The notes under the pieces are model-generated. The model was not told the origin of the DNA. It searched no databases and saw only the letters and a list, made by a program, of their open reading frames with translations. From Marinimicrobium alkaliphilum (GTDB taxonomy: Bacteria; Pseudomonadota; Gammaproteobacteria; Pseudomonadales; Cellvibrionaceae), in assembly GCF_003259155.1 (NCBI RefSeq), contig NZ_QGMQ01000001.1, positions 558,001 to 622,000 of the forward strand: a stretch of DNA of 64,000 bases, given 5' to 3'. Both the position numbers and the translations under genes were made by a program. Of this stretch, positions 9,363 to 17,600 are shown piece after piece. The first letter of the stretch is position 1. Each line of letters opens with the position of its first letter.

Positions 9363-10373
9363 ATGAGCACACAACGGATTCTCACCGGTATTACCACCAC
9401 CGGTACCCCGCACCTGGGCAACTACGTAGGCGCCATCCGCCCGGCAATTGCCGAGAGTCAGCGTCAGGATGTGGAAACCTTTTATTTTCTTGCCGACTAC
9501 CATGCGCTGATCAAGTGTCAGGAGCCCGACTTGGTTCACCAGTCAACCCGTGAGATTGCGGCCACCTGGCTGGCTCTGGGGTTGGACACCAACACCTCTG
9601 TGTTCTATCGCCAATCCGATGTGCCGGAAATTCCCCAGCTCTGCTGGTTGTTGACCTGTGTCGCTGCCAAAGGCCTGATGAATCGCGCCCATGCCTACAA
9701 GGCGGCAGTGGATGCCAACCGTGAGGCGGGTGAAGATCCGGACTACGGCGTCTCCATGGGCCTGTTCAGCTACCCGGTGCTGATGGCGACGGACATTCTG
9801 ATGTTCAATGCGCACAAAGTGCCGGTCGGCCGCGATCAGATTCAGCATATTGAAATGGCGCGTGACATCGGCGCGCGCTTCAATCACATTTATGGCGACA
9901 CCTTCGTGCTGCCCGAAGCCCAAGTGGACGACAAAGTAGCGGTGCTGCAGGGGCTCGACGGGCGCAAAATGAGCAAGAGTTACGGCAATACCATTCCGCT
10001 GTTTTTGCCCGAGAAAAAACTGAAGAAACACATCAATAAAATCAAAACCAACCTGCTGGAGCCGGGCGACCCGAAAGATCCGGATACCTCCACGGTGTTT
10101 CAGATCTGGCAAGCGTTTGCGACGGATGAACAGACCGCCGAGATGCGCCAGGCTTTTGCTGACGGTATCGCCTGGGGCGAGGCCAAGAAGCAGCTGTTTG
10201 AGTTGATCAACGAGCAGATTGCCCCCGCGCGCGAACGTTATGACGCTTTGCTCGCCGACGGCGAACAGATCGAAGCCGTGCTCCAGGCTGGTGCCGAGAA
10301 GGCCCGCGCCGTCAGCCGCCCGTTGTTGGCGAAAGCCCGTGCCGCCGTTGGCATTCGGCCGCTGCACGGGTAA
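9363..10373 (+). CDS. trpS: tryptophanyl-tRNA synthetase
   Basis: A 336-aa class I aminoacyl-tRNA synthetase that charges tRNA-Trp. The HIGH-type motif is [12 protein letters not shown] (about residues 14-25), the KMSKS loop is [10 protein letters not shown] (about 200-209), and [12 protein letters not shown] is the conserved tryptophan-site segment. Length is normal for the bacterial form. The start ATG is 59 nt beyond the previous gene. No terminator is obvious downstream; a palindromic repeat cluster begins about 50 nt later. Confidence 0.97.
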   Translation: MSTQRILTGITTTGTPHLGNYVGAIRPAIAESQRQDVETFYFLADYHALIKCQEPDLVHQSTREIAATWLALGLDTNTSVFYRQSDVPEIPQLCWLLTCVAAKGLMNRAHAYKAAVDANREAGEDPDYGVSMGLFSYPVLMATDILMFNAHKVPVGRDQIQHIEMARDIGARFNHIYGDTFVLPEAQVDDKVAVLQGLDGRKMSKSYGNTIPLFLPEKKLKKHINKIKTNLLEPGDPKDPDTSTVFQIWQAFATDEQTAEMRQAFADGIAWGEAKKQLFELINEQIAPARERYDALLADGEQIEAVLQAGAEKARAVSRPLLAKARAAVGIRPLHG

Positions 10374-10421
10374 AACCGAGCGCTTTTAGTGATGGCACAT
10401 TGATTCGGATCGGTGCCACAT

Positions 10422-10553
10422 TGTCGGATGCAACGCGCCATTGTTTGGGTGGGTGGCACATTGTCGGATTACGCCCTTCGGGCTAATCCGACCTACTGGA
10501 TGCAACGTGCCGCTGTTTGCGTAGGTCGGATTAGGCGCAGCCGTAATCCGACA
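10422..10553 (+). repeat. REP/MITE-like palindromic cluster 1 and G-poor leader
   Basis: The 407-bp gap between trpS and the receptor gene holds a truncated copy (TGTCGGAT at 10422), a full copy in one orientation (10462-10496, TGTCGGATTA...CCGACCTAC) and a full copy in the inverted orientation (10521-10553). About 110 nt of strikingly G-poor, C/A-rich sequence follows (10557-10670), then the Fur/promoter region of the receptor. No gene is seen in this gap. Confidence 0.92.
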
Positions 10554-10698
10554 CCTGAGGCAGCGATCTATATCTAACCATCCCGACCATCTGCACACCC
10601 GCACCCCAAACCCAAACCCCAAAGCCATTACACACGATTCCCCCCCCAAAAAAATCACAGCCTCCCTTTTCTGCAAATAAAAATAATTCTCATTACTG

Positions 10699-10730
10699 TT
10701 GATATTTCCCGCTAATGAGATGTATTATCA
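10699..10730 (+). promoter_or_regulatory. promoter with overlapping Fur-box-like site for the TonB-dependent receptor
   Basis: A -35 TTGATA (10699-10704), an 18-nt spacer and -10 TATTAT (10723-10728) are visible. The -10 is covered by TGAGATG-T-ATTATCA (10716-10730), whose right half is a perfect 7-nt Fur half-site and left half matches partially. A second AT-rich near-match lies at 10682-10696. Iron repression of the downstream receptor operon is the natural inference. Confidence 0.55.
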
Positions 10731-10780
10731 TTCGCGTTAACGCGGTGCGGCCATCGTCGCACCCAAAAAAAGGGGGAAAT

Positions 10781-13141
10781 ATGCGTAAAAAACATTCATT
10801 GGGACTTATCGCCGCCGTCGTGACCAGCTTGGGGGCAGGGGCTTCGGCAGAGACCATCGACCTGGGCCGCACCGTTATCTCGGCCGCCGGTTTTGAACAG
10901 AAAATCGCCGATGCACCCGCGAGCGTCAGCGTGGTCAGCCGCGAAGAGCTGCAAAGCAAACCCTACACCAGTCTCGCGGACGCCTTGCGCGATGTTGAGG
11001 GTATTGATGTTGGCAGCAGTCTGGATAAGAACGGCAACATGTCCATTACCCTGCGCGGTCTGCCTGCGGATTACACCCTGGTACTGATTAACGGTCGGCG
11101 CCAGAACGACGTCGGCAACATCGGGCCGAACAATTTTGGCAACAGTCAGTTTATGTACATGCCGCCTCTGTCGGCCATTGAGCGGATCGAGGTGGTGCGA
11201 GGCCCCATGTCGACGCTGTATGGCTCGGATGCCATTGGCGGCGTCATCAACATCATCACCCGCACGGTGAGCGAGAGCTGGGCTGGCTCCATCACCACCA
11301 GCCTGAACCTGCAAGAAGATTCACAATTTGGCGATGACCGCAAAACCGAGTTTTATGCCAGTGGTCCGCTTATCGATGGCCATCTGGGTTTGACCGTGCG
11401 CGGTAGCCTCTACAACCGCGAAGAGAGTGACCCGGGATACAGTGACCGGTTGCCGCTGCCGGAAACCGATGTAGACGGCAATCCCAACCCGCCGTTCTGG
11501 GAAGACACGGGCAGCTTTGGCGATCGGAAGATTGTTGAAGCGCAAACCTGGAATCTGGGCACAACCCTGGCATGGGTCGTGAGCGAAGGGCAGGAGCTGC
11601 TGCTTGATTACGACGTCGCCAAACAGCGTTACGACAACACCCAGGGGCAGACCGGCACACTCGATGGTGTTGAAAGTCTGTGGCGTGTTTCCAACGCCGG
11701 TATCGTCCAGCCCCGGGTGGGTTACACAGAGTACCAACGGTTTGAGCGCGAACAATGGGCGTTAACCCACAGAGGGCGCTGGGATTTTGGCCGTACAGAG
11801 GCCTCGGTTTCCCGGCTCACCAGCAGCAACCTGGGTCGTTCGCTGCCGTTGACCATTGCCGAGCGCCAGGCGCTGCAACAGATCTGGAATGACAGCTGCC
11901 CGGCCCTTGATGATTGTCGGGTCTCCAACAGTCAGTTCATTATGCCGGAGGGCGTGGCCAATACGCTGGCGGAAGTGTTTTTGCCTCGGCCCCTGCGTAC
12001 GCTGGAAAGCAGCAATACTACGGTTGATACACGTCTGGACACCCAGTTGGGAGCCCATACGCTCGCCTTTGGTGCCCAGTATATTGATGCCGAAATGAAA
12101 GACGGCACCTTTGGTATGGACGGTGCGGGTTTTCAGGAGGGCGTGGTTCAACCTCATCGCCAGTGGGCGCTGTTTGCCGAAGACCACTGGGGCCTCCGAC
12201 ACGACCTGACATTGACTCTGGGCGCGCGCTATGACGACCACAATATGTTCGGTGGCAATGTCAGTCCCCGGGGCTATATCAACTGGCAGGCCAGCAGCGA
12301 CTGGTCATTAAAAGGCGGTGTGAGTACCGGTTATATTGCCCCGCGCCCGGATCAGTTGTACCCGGGTATCACTGGCTTTGGTGGTCAGGGCGTCAGTCCT
12401 TTTGTGGGGTCGCCGGATCTGCAGCCAGAAACCAGCCTCAATTACGAAGTCGCGGCTTACTTTGATAATCAGCGCGGCCTGAGCGCCAACGTCACTGTCT
12501 TCCACACCGAGTTTGAAGACAAAATTGCCCGTGCCGACGCCGTACCCAACTGCTTCGACGCCAGTGGTAATCGCGTCAATGACGCCGGCTGCGTAGATAT
12601 CGGTCCGGGCTGGGCCGAGCTGGGTTTCACCAGCTTCGGTCAGAGCACCAACATCGACCGCGCGGTTTCTACCGGTGTCGAGGTGGGTACCCGCATCGCG
12701 TTCACCCCATCCGTCATGCTGCGCGCCAACTACACCTGGACCGACAGTGAGCAAAAAAGTGGCAACAACGCCGGTCGCCCCATCATGAATACACCCGAGC
12801 ATATGGCGAACGCCACGCTCAGTTGGCAGGCACTGGAGCCTCTGACGCTGTCATTGGTGAGCGAAGTGCGCAGCAAACGCTTCCGCACCGTCACCAGCAC
12901 CGGGCAGGAAATGGAGCAGTGGCATTACTACAAAGCTTACGAACTCTTCCACCTGTCCGCACGCTATCAGGCCAGCGATTCCCTGGCGATCAACGCGCGC
13001 ATCAACAATGTGTTGAACGATGACCTGTCCGGGCGCAGTTGTAACCTCAACGATACCCAGAGTGGCTACAACTGCATTCCGGATTACAACACCACGGAGA
13101 AGGCGCGCAGCCTGTGGCTCTCGGCAGATATGAGTTTCTGA
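10781..13141 (+). CDS. TonB-dependent outer-membrane siderophore receptor
   Basis: A 786-aa receptor from ATG 10781, preceded by AGGGGGA. An earlier in-frame ATG at 10715 would overlap the promoter and prepend a non-signal stretch. The signal peptide is MRKKHSLGLIAAVVTSLGAGASA. The plug domain covers about residues 25-160 (ISAAGFEQKIADAPASVSVV; LRGLPADYTLVLINGRRQ; VEVVRGPMSTLYGSDAIGGVINII is the hallmark). A 22-strand barrel follows and ends LWLSADMSF with terminal Phe. It is of the FepA/CirA ferric-enterobactin/catecholate type by general resemblance; the ligand is not determined. It is the first gene of an iron operon with PepSY, DUF2271, DUF4198 and flavodoxin genes, and needs the ExbB-ExbD-TonB system at 22.6 kb. 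Confidence 0.95.
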   Translation: MRKKHSLGLIAAVVTSLGAGASAETIDLGRTVISAAGFEQKIADAPASVSVVSREELQSKPYTSLADALRDVEGIDVGSSLDKNGNMSITLRGLPADYTLVLINGRRQNDVGNIGPNNFGNSQFMYMPPLSAIERIEVVRGPMSTLYGSDAIGGVINIITRTVSESWAGSITTSLNLQEDSQFGDDRKTEFYASGPLIDGHLGLTVRGSLYNREESDPGYSDRLPLPETDVDGNPNPPFWEDTGSFGDRKIVEAQTWNLGTTLAWVVSEGQELLLDYDVAKQRYDNTQGQTGTLDGVESLWRVSNAGIVQPRVGYTEYQRFEREQWALTHRGRWDFGRTEASVSRLTSSNLGRSLPLTIAERQALQQIWNDSCPALDDCRVSNSQFIMPEGVANTLAEVFLPRPLRTLESSNTTVDTRLDTQLGAHTLAFGAQYIDAEMKDGTFGMDGAGFQEGVVQPHRQWALFAEDHWGLRHDLTLTLGARYDDHNMFGGNVSPRGYINWQASSDWSLKGGVSTGYIAPRPDQLYPGITGFGGQGVSPFVGSPDLQPETSLNYEVAAYFDNQRGLSANVTVFHTEFEDKIARADAVPNCFDASGNRVNDAGCVDIGPGWAELGFTSFGQSTNIDRAVSTGVEVGTRIAFTPSVMLRANYTWTDSEQKSGNNAGRPIMNTPEHMANATLSWQALEPLTLSLVSEVRSKRFRTVTSTGQEMEQWHYYKAYELFHLSARYQASDSLAINARINNVLNDDLSGRSCNLNDTQSGYNCIPDYNTTEKARSLWLSADMSF

Positions 13142-13148
13142 CGCGAGC

Positions 13149-13772
13149 ATGAGGAGCCTTGTTAGCGCCATAAGCCCGCTGAACTGGATAGGCAGTGTGC
13201 GCCAGTGGCATTGGATCAGTTCAGCGGTGTGCCTGGTGGGAATGCTGATGTTTGCCCTGACCGGGATCACCCTCAACCACGCTGGCCGTATCGAGGCGAG
13301 CCCGCAGGTGACGACCCTCGAGGCAGAGTTGCCGTCGGAGCGCCTGCTGTCCCTTGAGGCAGTTCACGCTGAACGCGCGCCGCTGCCCGATGACTTGCGG
13401 GCGTGGTTTGCCGATGAGTGGCAGCTGCGCTTGCCAGCGCGCGCCGCCGAATGGGATGGCTACGAAGTCTATCTCAGTCTGCCTCGCCCCGGCGGGGATG
13501 CCTGGTTGAGTATCGATCGGGTGACCGGTGACGTGTTGTACGAGCGCACCGATCGCGGTTGGATAGCGCTCTTCAATGACTTGCACAAGGGGCGCAATAC
13601 CGGCACAGCCTGGTCCTGGTTTATCGATATCTTTGCGGTCGCCTGCGTGATCTTCTCGATCACTGGATTAGTGCTGCTCAAACGTCACGCGGCAAATCGG
13701 CCGACAACCTGGCCTCTTGTCGGATTGGGACTCGTTATTCCCTGGATACTAATTGTGTTTTTACTGCACTGA
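13149..13772 (+). CDS. PepSY-associated inner-membrane protein
   Basis: A 207-aa membrane protein of the PepSY/PepSY_TM type. A first transmembrane helix lies at about residues 20-44 (ISSAVCLVGMLMFALTGITLNHAG, including the typical TGxxLNH motif). A periplasmic domain of about 100 aa follows (VYLSLPRPGGDAWLSIDRVTGDVLYERT is the PepSY repeat). Two more helices lie at about 153-176 and 185-206. Small PepSY proteins next to siderophore receptors are associated with reductive release of iron from siderophores at the inner membrane. The gene starts 7 nt after the receptor stop and is followed 9 nt later by the DUF2271 gene. Confidence 0.88.
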   Translation: MRSLVSAISPLNWIGSVRQWHWISSAVCLVGMLMFALTGITLNHAGRIEASPQVTTLEAELPSERLLSLEAVHAERAPLPDDLRAWFADEWQLRLPARAAEWDGYEVYLSLPRPGGDAWLSIDRVTGDVLYERTDRGWIALFNDLHKGRNTGTAWSWFIDIFAVACVIFSITGLVLLKRHAANRPTTWPLVGLGLVIPWILIVFLLH

Positions 13773-13781
13773 GGATTAATC

Positions 13782-14300
13782 ATGAACACCGTAAGAAAAT
13801 TAGCGGCCGTGTGCATCCTGTTGTTCGTGACCATGGGCACGCACGCAACAGAGATGACCATTACCCTCGACATTCCGCGACTGCAAGTCGCCGAGTATCA
13901 CCGTCCCTATGTGGCCGTGTGGATCGCGCGGGAAAACCATCAGGTGGTGCGCGACCTGGCCGTTTGGTACGACCTTGAGCTGCGTAACAACGAAGGGGAA
14001 AAATGGCTCAAGGATATGCGCCAATGGTGGCGCCGCAGCGGTCGCAGCCAAACCATGCCCATCGATGGCGTGACCGGCGCAACCCGCGCTCCGGGCACAC
14101 ATCAGTTGACCTTTGTCAGTGGCGAGCCGCCCCTGGGTGATCTCGCTGAAGGCGACTATGTGCTCTGGGTCGAGGCCGCCCGGGAAGTGGGCGGCCGCGA
14201 GCTGTTGTCCATTCCCTTCACCTGGCCCGCGTCCGGTGATTATGCCGACAGCGGCAGCGAGGAGCTGGGAAACATTCGGTTGGTTATCAACGCCGATTGA
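13782..14300 (+). CDS. DUF2271-domain periplasmic protein
   Basis: A 172-aa secreted protein. The signal peptide is about residues 1-22 (LAAVCILLFVTMGTHA). The mature domain is a beta-sandwich-like DUF2271 unit, recognised by YHRPYVAVWI, VRDLAVWY, KWLKDMRQWWR, DGVTGATRAPGTHQL and a closing LGNIRLVI. GAGGAT precedes the ATG. DUF2271 proteins habitually sit between a PepSY protein and a DUF4198 protein in iron-regulated operons, as here. Biochemical role is unknown; a periplasmic accessory of flavin or iron reduction is possible. Confidence 0.88.
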   Translation: MNTVRKLAAVCILLFVTMGTHATEMTITLDIPRLQVAEYHRPYVAVWIARENHQVVRDLAVWYDLELRNNEGEKWLKDMRQWWRRSGRSQTMPIDGVTGATRAPGTHQLTFVSGEPPLGDLAEGDYVLWVEAAREVGGRELLSIPFTWPASGDYADSGSEELGNIRLVINAD

Positions 14301-14314
14301 GTTCGCTGCCTCAG

Positions 14315-14406
14315 TATCGGATTACACCCTTCGGGCTAATCCAAGCTACGGGAAACAACGTGCCATTGTCGGCGTAGGTCGGATTAGGCGTAGCCGTAAT
14401 CCGACA
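14315..14406 (+). repeat. REP/MITE-like palindromic cluster 2 (within the iron operon)
   Basis: A divergent copy (about 14315-14350, with mismatches in the outer arm) and an inverted copy (14373-14406) form a doublet in the 171-bp gap between the DUF2271 and DUF4198 genes. C/A-rich sequence follows to the next start. It interrupts an otherwise tightly packed operon. Confidence 0.88.
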
Positions 14407-14471
14407 CTGAGGCACCCAACCGAAGAATCACCACCAACAAAATATTCATCCACCAAAAACGGGTAAACGCT

Positions 14472-15299
14472 ATGACTCTCAAAAAATCCATTCCACTTTT
14501 CCTGGTCGTCGCCTTTATGGGCGCCCTGGCCACGACGGCTCACGCCCACCGCGCCTGGATTCAACCGGGGGCAACGGTACATTCCGCGGAAGACGCCTGG
14601 GTCACTTTTGACGCGGCCATCTCCAATGACATCTTCTACACCGACTATCACGCGATGCGCGGTAACTTCCAGGTCATTGCGCCTGGCGGTGAAACGGTCG
14701 ATGTCCAGAATCTGCACACCGGGCGTTTCCGCACCACTTTCGATCTCAACCTGACGGCGACGGGTACTTACAGAATCGCCAACGCCAGCAACGGCTTGCG
14801 CGCCCGCTGGGAAGAAAACGGCGAGCGCCGCGGCTATCCCGGCCGTGGCCAGGCCTACACGCCTGAAGGCTATGCCCAGGCGGTACCCGAAAATGCCGCT
14901 AATCTCGAAGTGACCCAGTTCTCTCGTCGTATAGAAACCTTTGTCACCGCCGGCGCGCCCACCAAGGAGACGCTCAAGCCCAGCGGCGAAGGAATCGAGC
15001 TGCTAGCCATCACACACCCCAACGATCTCTTTGCCGGCGAAGCCGCGCAGTTTCAAATCCTGATCGACGGTGAACCGGCCGTAGGCGCCAGCGTGACCGT
15101 GATCCCCGATGCCATGCGTTATCGCAACGCTCAGGACGCCATTGAGCTGACGACCGATGCCCAGGGCAAAGTCACCATCGACTGGCCGCGTGCGGGCATG
15201 TACTACTTCAACGCCAGCTACCGCGATGAACAGGCCAAGGCGCCCGCCACGGTCCGTACCGGCGATTACACGGCCGTGTTTGAAGTGCTGCCGCTGTAA
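14472..15299 (+). CDS. DUF4198-domain periplasmic protein
   Basis: A 275-aa exported protein. The signal peptide is about residues 1-25 (FLVVAFMGALATTAHAH), and the mature protein begins with the HRAWIQPGATV motif typical of DUF4198 (a conserved N-terminal His after cleavage). Beta-rich domains follow, including an Ig-like C-terminal part (GEAAQFQILIDGEPAVGASVTVIPD). Some DUF4198 proteins have been linked to nickel/cobalt or copper handling. Here the association with a siderophore receptor and flavodoxin points to an iron-reduction cluster. It is probably cotranscribed with the flavodoxin gene 20 nt downstream. Confidence 0.88.
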   Translation: MTLKKSIPLFLVVAFMGALATTAHAHRAWIQPGATVHSAEDAWVTFDAAISNDIFYTDYHAMRGNFQVIAPGGETVDVQNLHTGRFRTTFDLNLTATGTYRIANASNGLRARWEENGERRGYPGRGQAYTPEGYAQAVPENAANLEVTQFSRRIETFVTAGAPTKETLKPSGEGIELLAITHPNDLFAGEAAQFQILIDGEPAVGASVTVIPDAMRYRNAQDAIELTTDAQGKVTIDWPRAGMYYFNASYRDEQAKAPATVRTGDYTAVFEVLPL

Positions 15300-15319
15300 G
15301 TCAGCATTGAGGAGCCGTC

Positions 15320-15874
15320 ATGACCTCACCGTTATTGCAGACCCTCGGTATTTTGTTGGGCTATGCGATTTTCTGTGCACATATCTGGCGGCGTCATCGT
15401 GCCGGCGTTTCGGAGACGGAAGGTGTTGCGACGTCCGGGCGCGGGCCGGATTGTCTGGTTTGCTATGCCAGCCAGAACGGTGCTGCTGAGCGCCATGCCA
15501 GGGGAACGGCCGACACGTTGCGAGCCAATGGCCACAGCGTCAGGCTGCTGACGGCCAACGGCTTGCGCGAACGCCAGTTGCAGCGGGCGCAGCGCGTGAT
15601 TTTTGTGGTCAGTACCTATGGCCAAGGCGAGCCCCCGGACAATGGCGCGGTGTTTGCCCGGCGCAGTCTGCACCGGGCGGAAGACCTGCCCGGGCTGCGC
15701 TTTGCGGTACTGGCGTTGGGGGACAAACGTTATAGCGCCTACTGCGCTTTTGGCCATGCGCTCTACGACGGTCTCAAGGCCCGAAAAGCCGTACCTGAGT
15801 TCGCGTTGGTCTGTGTAGATCGTGAAGATCCGGACGCACTGGCCGGATGGGAAGACCTTCTCACGTGCTTGTGA
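15320..15874 (+). CDS. membrane-anchored flavodoxin-domain protein
   Basis: A 184-aa protein with an N-terminal membrane anchor (about residues 5-24, LQTLGILLGYAIFCAHIW) and a cytoplasmic flavodoxin/FMN-binding domain (about 45-184). The FMN phosphate loop is YASQNGAAERHA, then VVSTYGQGEPPDNG and LALGDKRYSAYCAFG, as in sulfite reductase or CYPOR-type flavodoxin modules. No FAD/NADPH reductase domain is attached. As the last gene of the receptor-PepSY-DUF2271-DUF4198 operon it could deliver electrons to the PepSY protein for siderophore-iron reduction (inference). GAGGAG lies upstream of the ATG. Confidence 0.9.
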   Translation: MTSPLLQTLGILLGYAIFCAHIWRRHRAGVSETEGVATSGRGPDCLVCYASQNGAAERHARGTADTLRANGHSVRLLTANGLRERQLQRAQRVIFVVSTYGQGEPPDNGAVFARRSLHRAEDLPGLRFAVLALGDKRYSAYCAFGHALYDGLKARKAVPEFALVCVDREDPDALAGWEDLLTCL

Positions 15875-15892
15875 TAGAAGTGAGTGCCACAT

Positions 15893-16264
15893 TGTCGGAT
15901 TACGCCCTGCGGGCTAATCCGACCTACTGGATGCAGCGTGCCGTTGTTTGGGGTGTCGGATTACGCCCTGCGGGCTAATCCGACCTACTGGATGCGGCGT
16001 GCCGTTGTTTGGGGTGGGTGCCACATTGTCGGATTACGCCCTGCGGGCTAATCCGACCTACTGGATGCGGCGTGCCGTTGTTTGGGGTGGGTGCCACACT
16101 GTCGGATTACGCCCTGCGGGCTAACCCGACCTACTGGGTGCAGCGTGCCGTTGTTTGGGGTGGGTGCCACATTGTCGGATTACGCCTTGCGGGCTAATCC
16201 GACCTGCTGGATGCAGCGTGCCACTGTTTGCGTAGGTCGGATTAGGCGAAGCCGTAATCCGACA
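15893..16264 (+). repeat. REP/MITE-like cluster 3: tandem array, 73-bp period
   Basis: Five same-orientation palindromes start at 15893, 15954, 16027, 16100 and 16173. The last four are spaced exactly 73 bp, while the first interval is 61 bp. One inverted copy (16232-16264) closes the array. The roughly 38 bp between palindromes is itself repeated (…TGGATGCGGCGTGCC…TTTGGGGTGGGTGCCAC), so the whole 73-bp unit was amplified. It fills the 423-bp gap between convergent flavodoxin and pirin genes. Short open frames in it are translations of the repeat. Confidence 0.95.
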
Positions 16265-16297
16265 CCTGAGGCACCCAAACCTAAACCGTGCCTCGAA

Positions 16298-17230
16298 TCA
16301 CCACGGAATCGCGGGCGGATTCATCCGTGCCAACGCATTATCATGCACCGCACCAAACCGCCCATCATCGAGCTCCCACTGCCGCTGCGCTTCACTCACC
16401 TCATCCTTGCTGTAACCGACAAAATTCCACCAGATCACCGGGGCTTTCTCCAGCGGGGTGCCGCCAATCAACAGCGCCCGGCCTCGGTCTTTCACGGTCA
16501 GTGTCACGGACTCCCGGTTGATTCCGAGATAGGCTAACTCATCCGTTGCAAGCGCATGCCCGTCGAGTTCGAGATCCCCCTCCAGTGCCACCACGCCATA
16601 TTCAAAATCTGGCCGAAGCTCAAGGATTTGTGAGCCCGCCTGCTGCCATTGGAGGTCCATCCCGACCAGCGGTGAGTAAGCCAGAGTGGGTGCCTGCCGT
16701 TCGTTGTACTCACCCATCAGCAGCGTCGCCTCAAGTTCGCCCAAGGCAAAGCGCGGCAGCTCCGGGTAATGATCAAAACGCGGCTCACAGTGGCGTTCGG
16801 CATAGGGCAGGGCGATCCACAACTGCGCGGCGTGCAGACCCAGCTCGGGATTGAGGGATTGCTCGGTGTGGGTGATACCTTTGCCTGCGGTCATCAAATT
16901 GACCTGGCCCGGGCGAATGACCTGCTCCGAGCCCAGGCTGTCCTTGTGCAGAGCTTCGCCGGTAATCATCCAGGTAAACGTCTGCAGGCTGGTGTGCGGG
17001 TGTGGACCCACCTGTAACCCCTGCTCACCGGGGGCAAAACGCACCGGCCCTGCGTGGTCGAGAAAACACCAGGCGCCGATGGTCCTGCGATGACGGGAGG
17101 GCAGCATCCGGGCTACAGGAATACCGCCCACATCGGAGCTGCGGGCGGTCAGTTTCTGGATTTCGCGGCGGCCATCGATCAGGGGGCATTCGCGGTCGGC
17201 GCTATCGGCGTTAGCTTGGGTGGTGCTCAT
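16298..17230 (-). CDS. pirin-family cupin protein
   Basis: A 310-aa double-cupin protein. The N-terminal cupin carries the pirin metal site: VGPHPHTSLQTFTWM (His pair) and GKGITHTEQS (His and Glu). The C-terminal cupin is the less conserved half. Pirins are cytoplasmic Fe proteins; some act as quercetinases or redox-sensitive regulators. The start is ATG at 17230 (MSTTQANADSADREC), with GGAG 6 nt upstream. The open frame continues 113 codons further upstream, but that part reads through a repeat cluster and is not coding. It is convergent with the iron operon. Confidence 0.93.
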   Translation of the reverse strand: MSTTQANADSADRECPLIDGRREIQKLTARSSDVGGIPVARMLPSRHRRTIGAWCFLDHAGPVRFAPGEQGLQVGPHPHTSLQTFTWMITGEALHKDSLGSEQVIRPGQVNLMTAGKGITHTEQSLNPELGLHAAQLWIALPYAERHCEPRFDHYPELPRFALGELEATLLMGEYNERQAPTLAYSPLVGMDLQWQQAGSQILELRPDFEYGVVALEGDLELDGHALATDELAYLGINRESVTLTVKDRGRALLIGGTPLEKAPVIWWNFVGYSKDEVSEAQRQWELDDGRFGAVHDNALARMNPPAIPW

Positions 17231-17398
17231 TGTGACTCCAGACGGGGCAATTGTGGGTAAAGTATGGCACGGTAGGGGGCATCTGCACATTTTCTGCATG
17301 ATCCGGGGGTTGTGTAAAGCCCTGTAAAAAGGGCTGAAAGTGACGGATGAGCTTGCAAGAATGGGGTGATAGTCTGATGTTGTCTTGGGTGCCTCAGG

Positions 17399-17540
17399 TG
17401 TCGGATTACGCCTGCGGCTAATCCGACCTACATGAGCGGTGGTGCAATTTTGGGTTGGGTGCCGTTTTGTCGGATTACGCCCTACACGATGGAGCGTGCC
17501 ATTGTTCGAGTAGGTCGGATTAGCGAAGCGTAATCCGACA
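17399..17540 (+). repeat. REP/MITE-like palindromic cluster 4
   Basis: A full copy (17399-17431), an internally deleted copy (17468-17484, TGTCGGATTACGCCC joined directly to flank) and an inverted copy (17510-17540) lie in the 370-bp gap between divergent pirin and MacA-type genes. The left flank reads TTTTGGGTTGGGTGCC, an extended terminal inverted repeat. Nothing else is recognisable in this gap except C/A-rich leader sequence. Confidence 0.9.
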
Positions 17541-17600
17541 GTGAGGCACCGCACTAAACTAAACAACACCGAAAATCCAAACTACAAAAGGAATTCAATC

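Noticed and set aside
15893-16264. CRISPR array
   Set aside because: Regular 73-bp period, but the 'spacers' are repeated as well as the 35-bp palindromes, the palindromes occur elsewhere in both orientations, and no cas genes are present.
16009-16537. Open frames reading ANPTYW, LRANPTY or [12 protein letters not shown]
   Set aside because: These peptides recur wherever the palindromic repeat occurs (also near 28.7, 41.4, 45.7, 48.7 and 56.3 kb). They are translations of the repeat, not genes.
17231-17569. N-terminal extension of the pirin frame
   Set aside because: The extension reads through a repeat cluster. A good ribosome site and a pirin-like N-terminus define the start at 17230.
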